A program made the position numbers and the translations under genes. The notes under the pieces are model-generated. The model was not told the origin of the DNA. It searched no databases and saw nothing but the letters and a program-made list of their open reading frames with translations. From an uncultured Bacteroidota bacterium (GTDB lineage Bacteria; Bacteroidota; Bacteroidia; Bacteroidales; P3), in contig CADALO010000010.1 of assembly GCA_902788805.1 (NCBI GenBank), positions 36,910-100,909 on the forward strand: DNA of 64,000 nucleotides, given 5' to 3'. This document shows positions 51,141 to 60,845 of the stretch, piece after piece; the stretch's first letter is position 1; each line of letters opens with the position of its first letter.

Positions 51141-54100
51141 CTACTTCTTTTTGACGAACTTGAGCGTCGTCTTGTTGCCGTTGCTGTCAAAGGCTTGCAG
51201 GAAGTATACTCCGTCGTTCAACGGGGTGACGTCGATGCTGTTTCGTGTGCCTTCAACGTTTTTGTCCATTGCTGTGCGACCTGTGACGTCGATGACAACT
51301 ATGCGGCTTATGCCTTCGCCGTCTATTGTCAGCGTGCTTTGTGCCGGGTTGGGATATACCCTGATGTCGGTCTTGCCCAGTTGCTCGTTGATGCCTATGG
51401 TGCCGTCAACGGTGATGGTTGTCGATGCCGTCGATGAGCAGGCTCCATTGTAACCTGTGACGGTATAGGTGGTTGTCTCGGTCGGGTATACGTCTATAAT
51501 TGAGCTTGTCTCGCCGCTACTCCAAATATAGTTCTCTGCACCCTCGGCAGTAAGGCGTACTGTTTCGCCTTTACGTATGGTTACATCGCCTCCGGTGATT
51601 GTTATCTGCGGGGTGGGGGTGAGGACGAGTGTGAGGCTGTATACTGCTGTCTCGCTCGAATCGACAAAATGGTGTATGCCGGCATCGAATCCCTCGGTGC
51701 TGATGAGGCTGTCGCGGAACTGGTATTCGCTACCCTGACAGATGCTGTCGAGCAGGTAGATGTAGTTGGTTCCGCTGAGAGGCAGGTGCAGGTTGTCTAT
51801 CCAGGCACAGTCGCTGCCGCTGCTTACAGAGCCGTCTTTCTCATACGAGAACTTGAAGGTGTGGGTGCCTTGCGGGACATAGAATGCAGTGCGTGTCCAT
51901 TCGTTGTCGGTGCCGCTCACTTGCTCCTTCTGCTGGCCGTCGATGTAGAACTTGAACCAGTCGTAGTTGTTCTCGGATGACACATTCCTGTAGAATGTTA
52001 TGCTGTCGTCGATGGTCGATGTCCAGATTATGCTGAGCTCCGAGCTGTTTCCGTTGCCGCAGTTGCCCGAACGCAGACAGTGTGAGCCTTGGTATGCTCC
52101 TTGGGCGACATTCTGCCACGGGTAGGTGCCTTGATTCCACGGGTAGTTGCCCCAGCTGTTGTCCTCGAAGGTGATGATGCGGTTGTCGCGTCCAAACAGC
52201 AGCCAGATGGTGTCTTTGTTGCTGCGGAAGGTGTTGTCGATGACTTGGATCAAGGGGATAAGACGGCTTTCGGGTCTTTCTCCGTTGAGTGCCAACGTGA
52301 ATGATACCGTGCTTTCGCCTCCTGCCTGTATGTTGGCAATGTCGAACTCTTGGTTTTGAGGCGATGTTACGGTAAGCAACTGGTCGAGGGGCAGCAGGCT
52401 TATGGTACCGTGCTGAAGTGTGGCGTGGCCGAAGTTACGGTTGTTGATGGTTATTGTGATGCTTCCGCTTACGGAGCTGTCTATATCGTAGCTGTTCATA
52501 CGCATATTGTCGGCGTTGACGGTGAAGTGGAACGAATTGTATGATATGTCGTTCACCGTTGTGCCCCAACGGACGATGGCTTTTATGATAGCTCCGGTTT
52601 GGTCGGCGGTGTTGCCCCAAATGTGACCGTGGCATACGTTGTTGAGTGTCAGCTCTTCGCCCGGCTGCAAGCCTGCACCGAGGTTGATGATTCCAGTGGT
52701 GTCGAGCAGTATGCTGCCGTCGGTGTTTTGGAACTCGATGGAAAGGGTCGAGGCGGTTTCAACACCCGAGTTCCGCAGGGTTACATCAAAGCTGATGTCG
52801 CCGTCGGCATTGAGTGTGGCTTGCGGTGTCATCGATGTGGTGTTTACGTATGGACCGTTGGCAATGATTGCAATGTTTTGGATGAATGGCTGATAGCCTT
52901 GGGCGGTGATGACAATCTCGCAGGTGTCGACGGTGTTCAGCGCGGGGAATTGAAGTGTGGCACTGCCGTTGGCATCGGCAAAGGCTGATGCAATAAGATT
53001 GTGGTTGGCATCGGTGAAGCCTATGTAGGCGTAGGGTACTGCGTTGATGCTGATTTCGCTGGAACCTACCGTAAGGATGGTGGGCACGTTGACATTCATA
53101 GCACTTGGCACTCCGTGGTAGTAGGGCATCAGCGACGGGTCGCCCATAAGGTGGTAGATTTGCCAGTAGTATTCCTTCATACTGCTGCTGGTGCTGCTGG
53201 CTTGCACGGCCATATTGCCGGCTTGAATCATTGCACCCATTGTGAAGTACCATTTGCTGTAGGCCTCGCCGTGCGAGTGGAAGAGGCGGTCGTACATACC
53301 AAGGTTGTTGGCATCGTAGTTGGTGTTCATCGTGTTGTTGATACCTGTGCGGATGCCGACCGACCAGTAGAAGTCTTCTGTCCAGTAGGTGGAGTTGCTG
53401 CCTCCGATGTAACCTACGGCACCGGCATTGTTGCCTTTGCGCAGCAGTGCCTCGCCAAAGCAAGCGTCAATCTGGAAGCTGTTGCTCAAACAGCAGTTGC
53501 CAATCATCACCATCGGTTTGTTGTTGTTGGTCATCTGGTTGACATTGCTGTTGCTGAAGGACGGGTCGCTCCACGATGTCTGAGAACCGTGTGCGGTGTA
53601 GTTGACGAAGCCGCATCCGTTGTTGTAGAGGGTGCGCAAGGCTGACGCTGTGGTGTTGTTTTGCGAGCTGCCGGTGACGGTGACACCTGTGGGGGCAAAG
53701 CTCGTGTTGTTTTTATAATATACAATATTAGTAAAGCCGTTGGCGCTGGTGACGTATGTCTTGGCGACATAATCCATTGCTGGGTCACCGTAATTGTAGG
53801 CTTGGTCGCCGCTGTATCCTCCGTCAACTCCTGCTATAAGGGCTGCCGTGCTCAGATACGACGGGTTGGGGAAGGTGTATTGCTCATACATCAGCGTCTT
53901 GGAAATCTGTGGGTTGAGCTGGGTCAGATTCTGAGCCGAGAAGCGGCCGTAGTAGCAGTCGGGTAGATAGTCGTTGCCTGTCCAGCAGCAGTAGCCGAGG
54001 TCGCTGTGCTGGCTCTCGCCATAAGCTGTCATAACGAATGCCGGAACCTGGGCGATGTCACCCACAAAGAGCACGTAGGTCGGTGCAGGTGCTTCGGCAC

Positions 54101-54953
54101 TGGCGTTGTTGTAGAGTCCTTGCAGATAGTTCTTGATGCTTGTTGTCGTGCTTCCTACATTGGCTTCGTCGGTGTAAACAAGGTCGACCAAGAATCCCTG
54201 GCGACGCTTCCAGTTGGCAAACTCGTCGAGGGCTCCTCGGAACTGGCTGTGGGCAACAATGGTGTAGCGCAACGGGGCATTGGTATAGTTGTCCTTGCTG
54301 CCTATGCTGTTGATTACACCTGTGCTGCTGTTGAACGCGGGGCTTGCATACAGATGCTGCATCTTCCTTGTGGCTGCTATGTCGGCATTCTTTTGCTTGA
54401 CGCTTACCGTAAGGCTCTTGACCACTATCAGCTGGTTCGTCACAGGATTCCAGCTTATGGGGTTGAACTTTATCGTTGCCAGGTTGCGGTTACGGGCAAC
54501 GCCGATAGCTTCCAACTCAATTGTGGGTGCACCACAGAAAGCATCCTTACTGTAGGCAGCGTTGTCTATCTTCAATGTGGCACGCGATGTGTCGCTCTTG
54601 CTACGTGAAGGCTGTGCCGGAACTATAGCACTCTTTAAACCGTATACGGAGCCGGCTATAGTGTCGCAACGCATCGACTCGATGGTGTAGGTAAGCCCCT
54701 CGCCAAGAGGTACTTCGATGTTCTTTACTAGAGTGGGTAGTGCGGGCATTCCGACGGCGGTTTGTGAGGAAAACCCATCCAGCGACAGCTCTGTGAAGCT
54801 GTTTCCAAGGATGTTGACACCTGTGACATTCACCTCAGGGGTGCTGAAACTGATGCGCACCTGTGAATAGTCGCTTTGTTTTACTTGGTAGTTCTGTGCC
54901 AGCAAGTTGAAGGCAAGTCCTAAAACCAATGTAAGAGAAAATGCTTTTTTCAT
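51141..54953 (-). CDS. Gingipain-like C25 cysteine protease, T9SS secreted
   Basis: This 1270-residue secreted or surface protease has a signal peptide (about 1-19). A propeptide-like region runs to about 215 and the C25 catalytic domain covers about 225-620. His455 (NYTAHGSQ) and Cys488 (GNCCLSNSFQIDACFGEAL, aligned with ACVNGDF of RgpB) are the predicted catalytic pair. Ig-like domains follow, then a jelly-roll/cleaved-adhesin module (about 950-1100), another Ig-like domain and a type A sorting domain (VYPNPAQSTLTI...FVKKK). It probably degrades host or dietary protein. Specificity is unknown, so it is not called Arg- or Lys-gingipain. Confidence 0.88.
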   Translation of the reverse strand: MKKAFSLTLVLGLAFNLLAQNYQVKQSDYSQVRISFSTPEVNVTGVNILGNSFTELSLDGFSSQTAVGMPALPTLVKNIEVPLGEGLTYTIESMRCDTIAGSVYGLKSAIVPAQPSRSKSDTSRATLKIDNAAYSKDAFCGAPTIELEAIGVARNRNLATIKFNPISWNPVTNQLIVVKSLTVSVKQKNADIAATRKMQHLYASPAFNSSTGVINSIGSKDNYTNAPLRYTIVAHSQFRGALDEFANWKRRQGFLVDLVYTDEANVGSTTTSIKNYLQGLYNNASAEAPAPTYVLFVGDIAQVPAFVMTAYGESQHSDLGYCCWTGNDYLPDCYYGRFSAQNLTQLNPQISKTLMYEQYTFPNPSYLSTAALIAGVDGGYSGDQAYNYGDPAMDYVAKTYVTSANGFTNIVYYKNNTSFAPTGVTVTGSSQNNTTASALRTLYNNGCGFVNYTAHGSQTSWSDPSFSNSNVNQMTNNNKPMVMIGNCCLSNSFQIDACFGEALLRKGNNAGAVGYIGGSNSTYWTEDFYWSVGIRTGINNTMNTNYDANNLGMYDRLFHSHGEAYSKWYFTMGAMIQAGNMAVQASSTSSSMKEYYWQIYHLMGDPSLMPYYHGVPSAMNVNVPTILTVGSSEISINAVPYAYIGFTDANHNLIASAFADANGSATLQFPALNTVDTCEIVITAQGYQPFIQNIAIIANGPYVNTTSMTPQATLNADGDISFDVTLRNSGVETASTLSIEFQNTDGSILLDTTGIINLGAGLQPGEELTLNNVCHGHIWGNTADQTGAIIKAIVRWGTTVNDISYNSFHFTVNADNMRMNSYDIDSSVSGSITITINNRNFGHATLQHGTISLLPLDQLLTVTSPQNQEFDIANIQAGGESTVSFTLALNGERPESRLIPLIQVIDNTFRSNKDTIWLLFGRDNRIITFEDNSWGNYPWNQGTYPWQNVAQGAYQGSHCLRSGNCGNGNSSELSIIWTSTIDDSITFYRNVSSENNYDWFKFYIDGQQKEQVSGTDNEWTRTAFYVPQGTHTFKFSYEKDGSVSSGSDCAWIDNLHLPLSGTNYIYLLDSICQGSEYQFRDSLISTEGFDAGIHHFVDSSETAVYSLTLVLTPTPQITITGGDVTIRKGETVRLTAEGAENYIWSSGETSSIIDVYPTETTTYTVTGYNGACSSTASTTITVDGTIGINEQLGKTDIRVYPNPAQSTLTIDGEGISRIVVIDVTGRTAMDKNVEGTRNSIDVTPLNDGVYFLQAFDSNGNKTTLKFVKKK

Positions 54954-55016
54954 TGTGGATTATTATGTTTTAATTTTAGTATTCGATATTTGAGTTTTAT
55001 TGTGTTTTCGTTTCAA

Positions 55017-55703
55017 TTACCTGTCTCTGAAGTCATCCCATATAGCGTCCGGAGGTGGTGGAGCGATAATGGTGACGGATTCTTTGCGCACGGGGTGAAT
55101 GAACGTTGTGCTTCTGGCGTGCAACGAAATGCCTCCGTCGGGGTTTGAACGTTCGGCACCATATTTCAGGTCGCCCTTGATATGGCATCCGATATGGGCA
55201 AGCTGTGCCCTTATCTGATGGTGACGTCCGGTGTGCAGGTCAATCTCGAGCAGGTGGTAGCCACCGCTGCTTACGCCAGTAAGTTTATAGTCAAGTATGG
55301 CAAGCTTGGCGTTGGCGGTGCCGGCTTTGACAACGGTGCTCTTATTGTTCTTCTCGTTGCGCAGCAGCCAGTTCTCCAAATGTCCGCTCTCTTGTGGCGG
55401 AGCCTCCTTGCAAAGCGCCCAGTAGGTCTTCTGGAAATCTCGCCCCTTCACGGCTTCATTCATACGGCTCAGCGCCTTTGAGGTCTTGGCAAACAGAACC
55501 ACGCCGCTGACAGGCCTGTCCAATCGGTGGATTACTCCACAGAAGACATTGCCAGGCTTGTTGTCGCGCATTTTCAGAAAGGCCTTGATGTATTCGGGCA
55601 AAGGTATATCGCCGGTCTTGTCACCTTGCACAATCTGCCCGCAGCGTTTGTTGAGCGCCAGCAGGTGGTTGTCCTCGTACAATATCTGATCAGCGATATC
55701 CAT
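55017..55703 (-). CDS. RluA-family RNA pseudouridine synthase
   Basis: This 228-residue protein isomerises uridine to pseudouridine in rRNA or tRNA. The catalytic motif is HRLDRPVSGVVLFAKTSKAL (Asp in RLD), followed by the Tyr/Leu block KTYWALCKEAPP and GRHHQIRAQLAHIG. No S4 domain precedes it, as in the short RluA-like group, so the target site cannot be given. It is the last gene of the rsfS-ftsH-LUD-cdsA-psd run, 34 bases after psd across an AT-only repeat. Confidence 0.9.
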   Translation of the reverse strand: MDIADQILYEDNHLLALNKRCGQIVQGDKTGDIPLPEYIKAFLKMRDNKPGNVFCGVIHRLDRPVSGVVLFAKTSKALSRMNEAVKGRDFQKTYWALCKEAPPQESGHLENWLLRNEKNNKSTVVKAGTANAKLAILDYKLTGVSSGGYHLLEIDLHTGRHHQIRAQLAHIGCHIKGDLKYGAERSNPDGGISLHARSTTFIHPVRKESVTIIAPPPPDAIWDDFRDR

Positions 55704-55752
55704 TCCCTTTTAATTTTTAATTCTTAATTTTTAATTATTAATTTTTAATTCT
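55704..55752. repeat. AATTAA-type simple repeat at the psd stop codon
   Basis: On the minus strand AAGAATTAAAAATTAATAAT and similar units fill the gap between psd and the pseudouridine synthase gene and include the psd stop codon, encoding its terminal IKN. The flavodoxin gene ends in the same motif at 23980-24000. Confidence 0.75.
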
Positions 55753-56400
55753 TCCGATTGGCGAAATGCCATTGCGTACCACATCCTCGAGTGCCACATC
55801 CAGTTCTGTGTCGAGAGGCAGAAACATATCGACGCGCGAGCCAAACTTGATGAAGCCCATCTCTTGATTCTGCTTCACCTGTTCTCCTTCGCGGGCATAG
55901 CACACTATGCGGCGAGCCATAACTCCGGCCACCTGACGCAGCAGTATCTTCTGTCCGTTCTCAAGTCGCATACCCACACTGGCACGCTCGTTCATTATCG
56001 ACGACTTGGGGTAGGAGGCTATAAAGTAGTTGCCTTTGTGGTATTTTACATACTCTACCGTGCCGTCTACAGGATAGCGGTTCACGTGTACATCGGTGCC
56101 GTACATAAACACGCTGACCATCAGGCATTCGCAGTTGAGGTATTCCTTCTCGAACGTCTGCTCGATGGTGCAGATGGTGCCGTCGGCTGGTGCTATGTAG
56201 CGTTGGCTGTCTTCGGTGAAAACCCGCTTGGGAATGCGGAAGAACGATGCCAGCGCAAGCCAGAAGCCGAACATAATAACGATAAGCAGCCAGTTGAAGA
56301 AGTTCAAGTGGTCGGTCAAGACAATCATCAGCACCGTTATGGCCACGAAGATGGCCAAAAGGCTGAAAAGCAATCGATATCCTTCTTTGTGTATGTACAT
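55738..56400 (-). CDS. psd: Phosphatidylserine decarboxylase (short form)
   Basis: This 220-residue inner-membrane proenzyme makes phosphatidylethanolamine. Two hydrophobic segments lie at about residues 8-54. The self-cleavage site that yields the pyruvoyl group is in KFGSRVDMFLP (between Gly and Ser). VSVFMYGTDVHVNRYPVDG and YPKSSIMNERASVGM are family blocks. It is of the short PSD-A/archaetidylserine type usual in Bacteroidota. It starts four bases after cdsA, so the two phospholipid genes are coupled. Confidence 0.94.
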   Translation of the reverse strand: MYIHKEGYRLLFSLLAIFVAITVLMIVLTDHLNFFNWLLIVIMFGFWLALASFFRIPKRVFTEDSQRYIAPADGTICTIEQTFEKEYLNCECLMVSVFMYGTDVHVNRYPVDGTVEYVKYHKGNYFIASYPKSSIMNERASVGMRLENGQKILLRQVAGVMARRIVCYAREGEQVKQNQEMGFIKFGSRVDMFLPLDTELDVALEDVVRNGISPIGRIKN

Positions 56401-56404
56401 AGAC

Positions 56405-57265
56405 TTACATATAAATTATCCCTAAAAACAGTAAAACAAAAGGAACAGCCATAAGTATGCTGTCGAAACGGTCGAGCACGCCACCGTGACCGGGCATTAT
56501 GTTGCCGCTGTCCTTTACACCGCAATAGCGTTTGAACATCGACTCCACCAGGTCACCCAAGGTGCCTACCACGCTGCATATCAAACCAATGATAGCCCAT
56601 ACCATAATGTGGATGTGGGGGTAGAAGAGTGGCCCGACGAATATCGCTGTGGCGATGCAGAACACAACACCTCCTATGGTGCCTTCCCACGTCTTGTTGG
56701 GTGAGTGGCGCTCCCACATCTTGTGCTTCCCAAGCAGCATTCCTGTTATGTAGGCAAAACTGTCGTTGACCCATATCAGGATGAAAATCATCATTGTCAA
56801 TCCGGCTCCAACGCTTTGGACCTCGTTGAGCAATGCCAGCGGCGTCATAATCCAGATTGACGGCAGCAAGGTGTGTCCCACAGTCGTGAACGGCTCGCTG
56901 TCGTTGCGCCACAGCTGGACGAGGAAAGTGGTCAGATACAAGACAGGTACCAAGCCTACCATTATCATTGCAAAATAGTATAGCGTGATAGGGTCGGGGC
57001 AGGTGCCATCTTTCGGGAAAATGGTCAAAGCGACATAAGTGGCGATGCCGGCAATGAAAGCCATCGGCTTGTTGCTCTTCACGCCTTTCAACTCCAGATT
57101 GTGAACATACTCGTATATGCCGATGATGCCTATCACGAAAAAGACGCAGGCAAAGACAGCGTTGCCCAGCAATGTGTTGTCCGTCCATTTCCCCAGGAAA
57201 ATGCTGCAGACGACGATTGCTACATATACTGCGCCGCTAAGGGTTCGTATCAGGAATTTATTCAT
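56405..57265 (-). CDS. cdsA: Phosphatidate cytidylyltransferase
   Basis: This 286-residue polytopic membrane enzyme (seven to eight spans) makes CDP-diacylglycerol from phosphatidate and CTP. The C-terminal family signature is complete: SMFKRYCGVKDSGNIMPGHGG (S-x2-KR-x4-KD-x-G-x3-P-G-H-G-G). It is followed by psd after four bases. The 196-bp gap before it, towards the LUD gene, is filled with tandem repeats (57270-57458). Confidence 0.95.
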   Translation of the reverse strand: MNKFLIRTLSGAVYVAIVVCSIFLGKWTDNTLLGNAVFACVFFVIGIIGIYEYVHNLELKGVKSNKPMAFIAGIATYVALTIFPKDGTCPDPITLYYFAMIMVGLVPVLYLTTFLVQLWRNDSEPFTTVGHTLLPSIWIMTPLALLNEVQSVGAGLTMMIFILIWVNDSFAYITGMLLGKHKMWERHSPNKTWEGTIGGVVFCIATAIFVGPLFYPHIHIMVWAIIGLICSVVGTLGDLVESMFKRYCGVKDSGNIMPGHGGVLDRFDSILMAVPFVLLFLGIIYM

Positions 57266-57269
57266 TGGT

Positions 57270-57458
57270 TTTGTTTAGATGTTGATATGTTGATACGTTT
57301 TATGTTGATACGTTTTATGTTGATATGTTGATACGTTGAGCTGTTTATTTGTTGATATGTTTTATGTTGATTTGTTTGTGTATTGTCCCTTTCACTCCTC
57401 TATCACTCCTCAATTCACTTCCCTATCACTCCTCTCTCACTCCCCATTCACTCCCTTA
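57270..57458. repeat. Tandem repeats in the LUD-cdsA gap (TGTTGATA type and 11-bp TCACTCC type)
   Basis: Two blocks are present. From 57270 to 57375 there are about ten copies of GTTGATA(T/C)GTTT-like units. From 57392 to 57458 there are six head-to-tail units TCACTCCTCTA, TCACTCCTCAAT, TCACTTCCCTA, TCACTCCTCTC, TCACTCCCCAT and TCACTCCCTTA, five of exactly 11 bp. Unlike the other 11-bp arrays there is no inverted half. The array lies inside the operon. Confidence 0.88.
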
Positions 57459-57461
57459 AAT

Positions 57462-58085
57462 TCAATTTGTCTCGTCCTCAATCAATATCAGATACAGCTT
57501 CTGCAAGCCCTTGCGGTAGGAATATCCTGCCGGATTGGTGACTATCATCTGCTCGGGATATTCGTGGTAGAGCTGCTTGAGTCTCTCGTTGGCGGCTTCC
57601 CAGTCGGCTACCACCTGCGAGGTGAAGGCCAACACTATGGTCGTCTCCGATAGGGCAGGGATGGTGTTGCCCAACCCCAGATTGGAGGTTATGACTATGC
57701 TCCCTTGCCAAGCAATTAGTGCCTCGCACAATGTCGCTGCCAGCGGGTAGCGTTTCGAGGGGTCGCACGTGCTGCAGTTGTCCAATCCCAAGTGGCCGAG
57801 AAATCCGGTCAGGTTCTCCGACGCACAGCCAATGACGACATCGTTGTGCTTGGTTTGAATATCCTTTATGCGGTCGCGTATGTCGCTCTCGTTGAAGCAA
57901 TAGAACAATGTGCCGCCAGCCTTGGTGAAGTTCTCGGCAAATACTACGCTCAAGTCGTCTGCACCGGCGTCGATGAATGTATTGCCGACTGCAGCAGGCG
58001 TTTCGCCTTCAGCTATGTCGCTTCTGTTCATCAGCGCTTCGCGTATGCCTTTGAGCACTTGCTCTTTAAGTCGGTTGTCTTTCAT
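57462..58085 (-). CDS. LUD-domain protein (LutC/YkgG-like)
   Basis: This 207-residue protein has the LUD (DUF162) fold: KGIREALMNRS, DVVIGCASENLTGFLGHLG, and the nucleotide-type segment GSIVITSNLGLGNTIPALSETTIVLAFTSQVV. LUD proteins take part in lactate utilisation with LutA/LutB, but neither partner is here. The Bacteroidales linkage to ftsH is constant, so another role is likely. It lies 93 bases downstream of ftsH, across simple repeats. Confidence 0.82.
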   Translation of the reverse strand: MKDNRLKEQVLKGIREALMNRSDIAEGETPAAVGNTFIDAGADDLSVVFAENFTKAGGTLFYCFNESDIRDRIKDIQTKHNDVVIGCASENLTGFLGHLGLDNCSTCDPSKRYPLAATLCEALIAWQGSIVITSNLGLGNTIPALSETTIVLAFTSQVVADWEAANERLKQLYHEYPEQMIVTNPAGYSYRKGLQKLYLILIEDETN

Positions 58086-58089
58086 CGGA

Positions 58090-58178
58090 AGGAAGGGTTG
58101 AGTTGTTGATTTGTTGAGTTGTTGATATGTTGATATGTTGATATGGTGGGAGGGTTGAAGGGTTTTAGGGTTAAAGGG
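58090..58178. repeat. TGTTGATAT 9-mer array downstream of ftsH
   Basis: Units of GTTGATATG/GTTGAGTT type (about 58098-58146) are followed by GGGTTGAAGGGTTTTAGGGTTAAAGGG up to the ftsH stop. The 9-mer matches the first block at 57270, so the same simple repeat occurs on both sides of the LUD gene. Confidence 0.8.
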
Positions 58179-60320
58179 TTACTCCGTAGGGGTTGGGTTT
58201 TCGTTTTGGTTTTCGTTTTGGTTTTGGTTTTGGTTTTCGTTTTGGTTTTCTTCCTTCTTGTCCCACTCTCTCGGGCCATATATGTTCTCCACATCTTCAC
58301 GGAAGATTACCTCACGTTCAAAGAGTACGTTGGCCAGTTCGTCAAGTTTGTCGCGGCTTGCAAGGATAATGCTCTTGGCACGTTGGTAGGCTTCTTCGAC
58401 CATACGCTTCACCTCGCTGTCGATGGTTTCGTTGGTATGCTCGCTGAAGGGCTTGGTGAAGTTCCATTCGCTTTGACCGGTCGAGTCGTAGTAGCTGATG
58501 TTGCCGATCTTGGGGCTCATACCGTAGTAGGCCACAAGCGAGAAAGCCATCTTCGTGGCACGCTCAAGGTCGTTCAACGCGCCTGTCGAAATCTGTCCGA
58601 AGACTATCTCCTCGGCTGCACGACCGGCCACAAGCGACGTAATCTCGTCAAACATCTGCTCGTAGGTGGTTATCTGGCGCTCCTCGGGCAGGTACCAGGC
58701 AGCGCCCAGCGCTTTGCCGCGCGGCACTATGGTCACCTTCACCAACGGTTGGCCCCAACGCAGTTGCCAGCTCACCGAGGCGTGACCCGATTCGTGGTAG
58801 GCGATGGTGCGTTTCTCCTCGGTTGTGATGACCTTCGAACGCTTCTCCAAACCGCCTATGATACGGTCGATGGCATCGAGGAAGTCTTGTTTTTCAATTA
58901 GTTGCTTATTCTTGCGGGCAGCAACAAGTGCTGCTTCGTTGCATACATTGGCGATGTCGGCACCCGAAAAACCAGGCGTCTGCTTCGACAGGAAATCCTT
59001 GTCGATGTCGCTGCCCAGTTTGAGTCCTTTCATATGGACCTCGAATATGGCTTTGCGCTCGTCGATGTCGGGCAGTTCCACATAAATCTGGCGGTCGAAA
59101 CGTCCGGCACGCAGCAATGCCTTGTCGAGGATGTCGGCACGGTTGGTGGCGGCCATAACGATGACTCCGTTGTTGGTTCCAAAGCCGTCCATCTCGGTAA
59201 GCAGCTGGTTCAGCGTGTTCTCACGCTCGTCGTTGGCGTTGCTCATACCTCCACGGCTGCGGGCACGGCCAACGGCATCAATCTCGTCGATGAAGATAAT
59301 GCACGGAGCCTTCTTTTTGGCCTCCTCGAAGAGGTCGCGCACACGCGATGCACCCACGCCGACAAACATCTCTACAAAGTCGCTTCCCGACATCGAGAAG
59401 AACGGCACATTGGCTTCACCGGCAACGGCTTTGGCCAGCAGCGTCTTGCCGGTACCCGGAGGACCTACAAGCAGCACGCCCTTGGGTATCTTGCCGCCCA
59501 GAGCGGTGTACTTCTTGGGGTTCTTGAGGAAGTCAACCACCTCCATCACCTCCTCTTTGGCTCCGGCCAGGCCTGCCACATCCTTGAAGGTCACGTTGGT
59601 CGATGTCTTGCCGTCGTATATCTTGGCCTTCGACTTGCCCACGTTGAATATGCCGCCGCCACCACCGCCCATCTGACGGCTCGTGATGCGACCCATAATA
59701 ACGAAGAAGAACACCAGCATAAGCAGGGCCCCGAACCAATAGAATATCTTCTCCCACGTCTTGTCGCTCTCGCGGCTTTTGAGCTCTATGTGGCTGTCGC
59801 GGCGTATCTTGTTGATTCGCTCGGAACTAATGTAGCCGTTGCTGTCGGCCAATCCTGCCGTGTCGCGTTCAAAGACCTGTTGCGACACCATATCGAGGTC
59901 GCTCTTGAAACTCTCCACGTCGATGAACTTATAGGTGTAGTGACCTGCATCCTTCTCGCTCGTGGCGCCTTTCATAATGTCCTTGTATGCTGTGTCTTGC
60001 TTCAGGGCCTCTTCTTTGATGTAAATCTCGGCATATTCCTTGTCGACGACTATAATCTCGCGCTGGTCGCCCTTGCGCAGAATCTCGTCCAGCTTCTGCC
60101 ACCCAATCTCACGGTTGGCGCTCTTGCTGCCACCGCCCAGCCATACACCGCCCAGCGTCAGTATGATGACGGCATAGACGATATACATCACCCAGTCGGT
60201 CGGCTTCTTCTTTCCATTGGGGACCTTGGAGTTGTTGCCCTGCGGTTTCTGCCCGTTGCCGCCACTCGGTTTCTGTCTAAAGCCGTCTTGCGGCTTCTGC
60301 CCGTTTTTGTTCTCGCTCAT
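58179..60320 (-). CDS. ftsH: ATP-dependent zinc metalloprotease FtsH
   Basis: This 713-residue membrane AAA+ protease degrades misfolded membrane proteins and regulators. Two spans (about 40-57 and 185-205) flank a periplasmic domain. The AAA module has [20 protein letters not shown] and the SRH block [19 protein letters not shown]. The peptidase has HESGH. The N-terminus is G/Q/N/K-rich. The last 20 residues (NENQNQNQ...NPTPTE) are encoded by CGTTTT/GGTTTT hexamers that continue the repeat type of 20637. It follows rsfS by 17 bases. Confidence 0.96.
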   Translation of the reverse strand: MSENKNGQKPQDGFRQKPSGGNGQKPQGNNSKVPNGKKKPTDWVMYIVYAVIILTLGGVWLGGGSKSANREIGWQKLDEILRKGDQREIIVVDKEYAEIYIKEEALKQDTAYKDIMKGATSEKDAGHYTYKFIDVESFKSDLDMVSQQVFERDTAGLADSNGYISSERINKIRRDSHIELKSRESDKTWEKIFYWFGALLMLVFFFVIMGRITSRQMGGGGGGIFNVGKSKAKIYDGKTSTNVTFKDVAGLAGAKEEVMEVVDFLKNPKKYTALGGKIPKGVLLVGPPGTGKTLLAKAVAGEANVPFFSMSGSDFVEMFVGVGASRVRDLFEEAKKKAPCIIFIDEIDAVGRARSRGGMSNANDERENTLNQLLTEMDGFGTNNGVIVMAATNRADILDKALLRAGRFDRQIYVELPDIDERKAIFEVHMKGLKLGSDIDKDFLSKQTPGFSGADIANVCNEAALVAARKNKQLIEKQDFLDAIDRIIGGLEKRSKVITTEEKRTIAYHESGHASVSWQLRWGQPLVKVTIVPRGKALGAAWYLPEERQITTYEQMFDEITSLVAGRAAEEIVFGQISTGALNDLERATKMAFSLVAYYGMSPKIGNISYYDSTGQSEWNFTKPFSEHTNETIDSEVKRMVEEAYQRAKSIILASRDKLDELANVLFEREVIFREDVENIYGPREWDKKEENQNENQNQNQNENQNENPTPTE

Positions 60321-60337
60321 TTCTCAAAATCCATTAT

Positions 60338-60706
60338 TCACAGTTCAACTTTCTCTCCGTCGGCCCACAGCTGCTCCAAGCGGTAGTGGTCGCGCTTGTC
60401 CTTCAGGAAGATGTGCACCACCACGTCGAAGTAATCCATAAGAATCCACTCGGCGTTGTCGTAGCCTTCTATCTTGTTGGGGTTATAACCGGTAGCCTTC
60501 TTGACGGTTTCAAAAACACCGTCGCAGATGGCGCTGACGTGCGACGGCACGTTGCCGCTGCATATCACAAAGAAATTGGCCGGTGCCGACTGCACTCCAC
60601 GAAGGTCCAAAACCACCGTGTCGAGCCCTTTTTTGTTCTCTATGCCGAGCACTGCAAGCTTTGCAAGTGCTTCACTTTCTGTTATTTTAGCTTTCTTGTC
60701 TGACAT
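60338..60706 (-). CDS. rsfS: Ribosome silencing factor RsfS
   Basis: This 122-residue protein binds L14 and blocks subunit joining under starvation. The family pattern is visible in LDLRGVQSAPANFFVICSGNVPSHVSAICDGV and EWILMDYFDVVVHIFLKDKRDHYRLEQLWADGE. It is the first gene of the ftsH-LUD-cdsA-psd run on the minus strand. Length is normal. Confidence 0.94.
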   Translation of the reverse strand: MSDKKAKITESEALAKLAVLGIENKKGLDTVVLDLRGVQSAPANFFVICSGNVPSHVSAICDGVFETVKKATGYNPNKIEGYDNAEWILMDYFDVVVHIFLKDKRDHYRLEQLWADGEKVEL

Positions 60707-60845
60707 TATATATAATTAGTTCAAATGTGCAAAAATACGAAAAAAAATCATTCCGACGGCTACAAATTGTCCGTTGCTCGTTTTTTCGGTCAAAACGGGC
60801 TCCGTCAAATGTTAAATTTTAACATTTCAACCCCGTTTTAACCCC

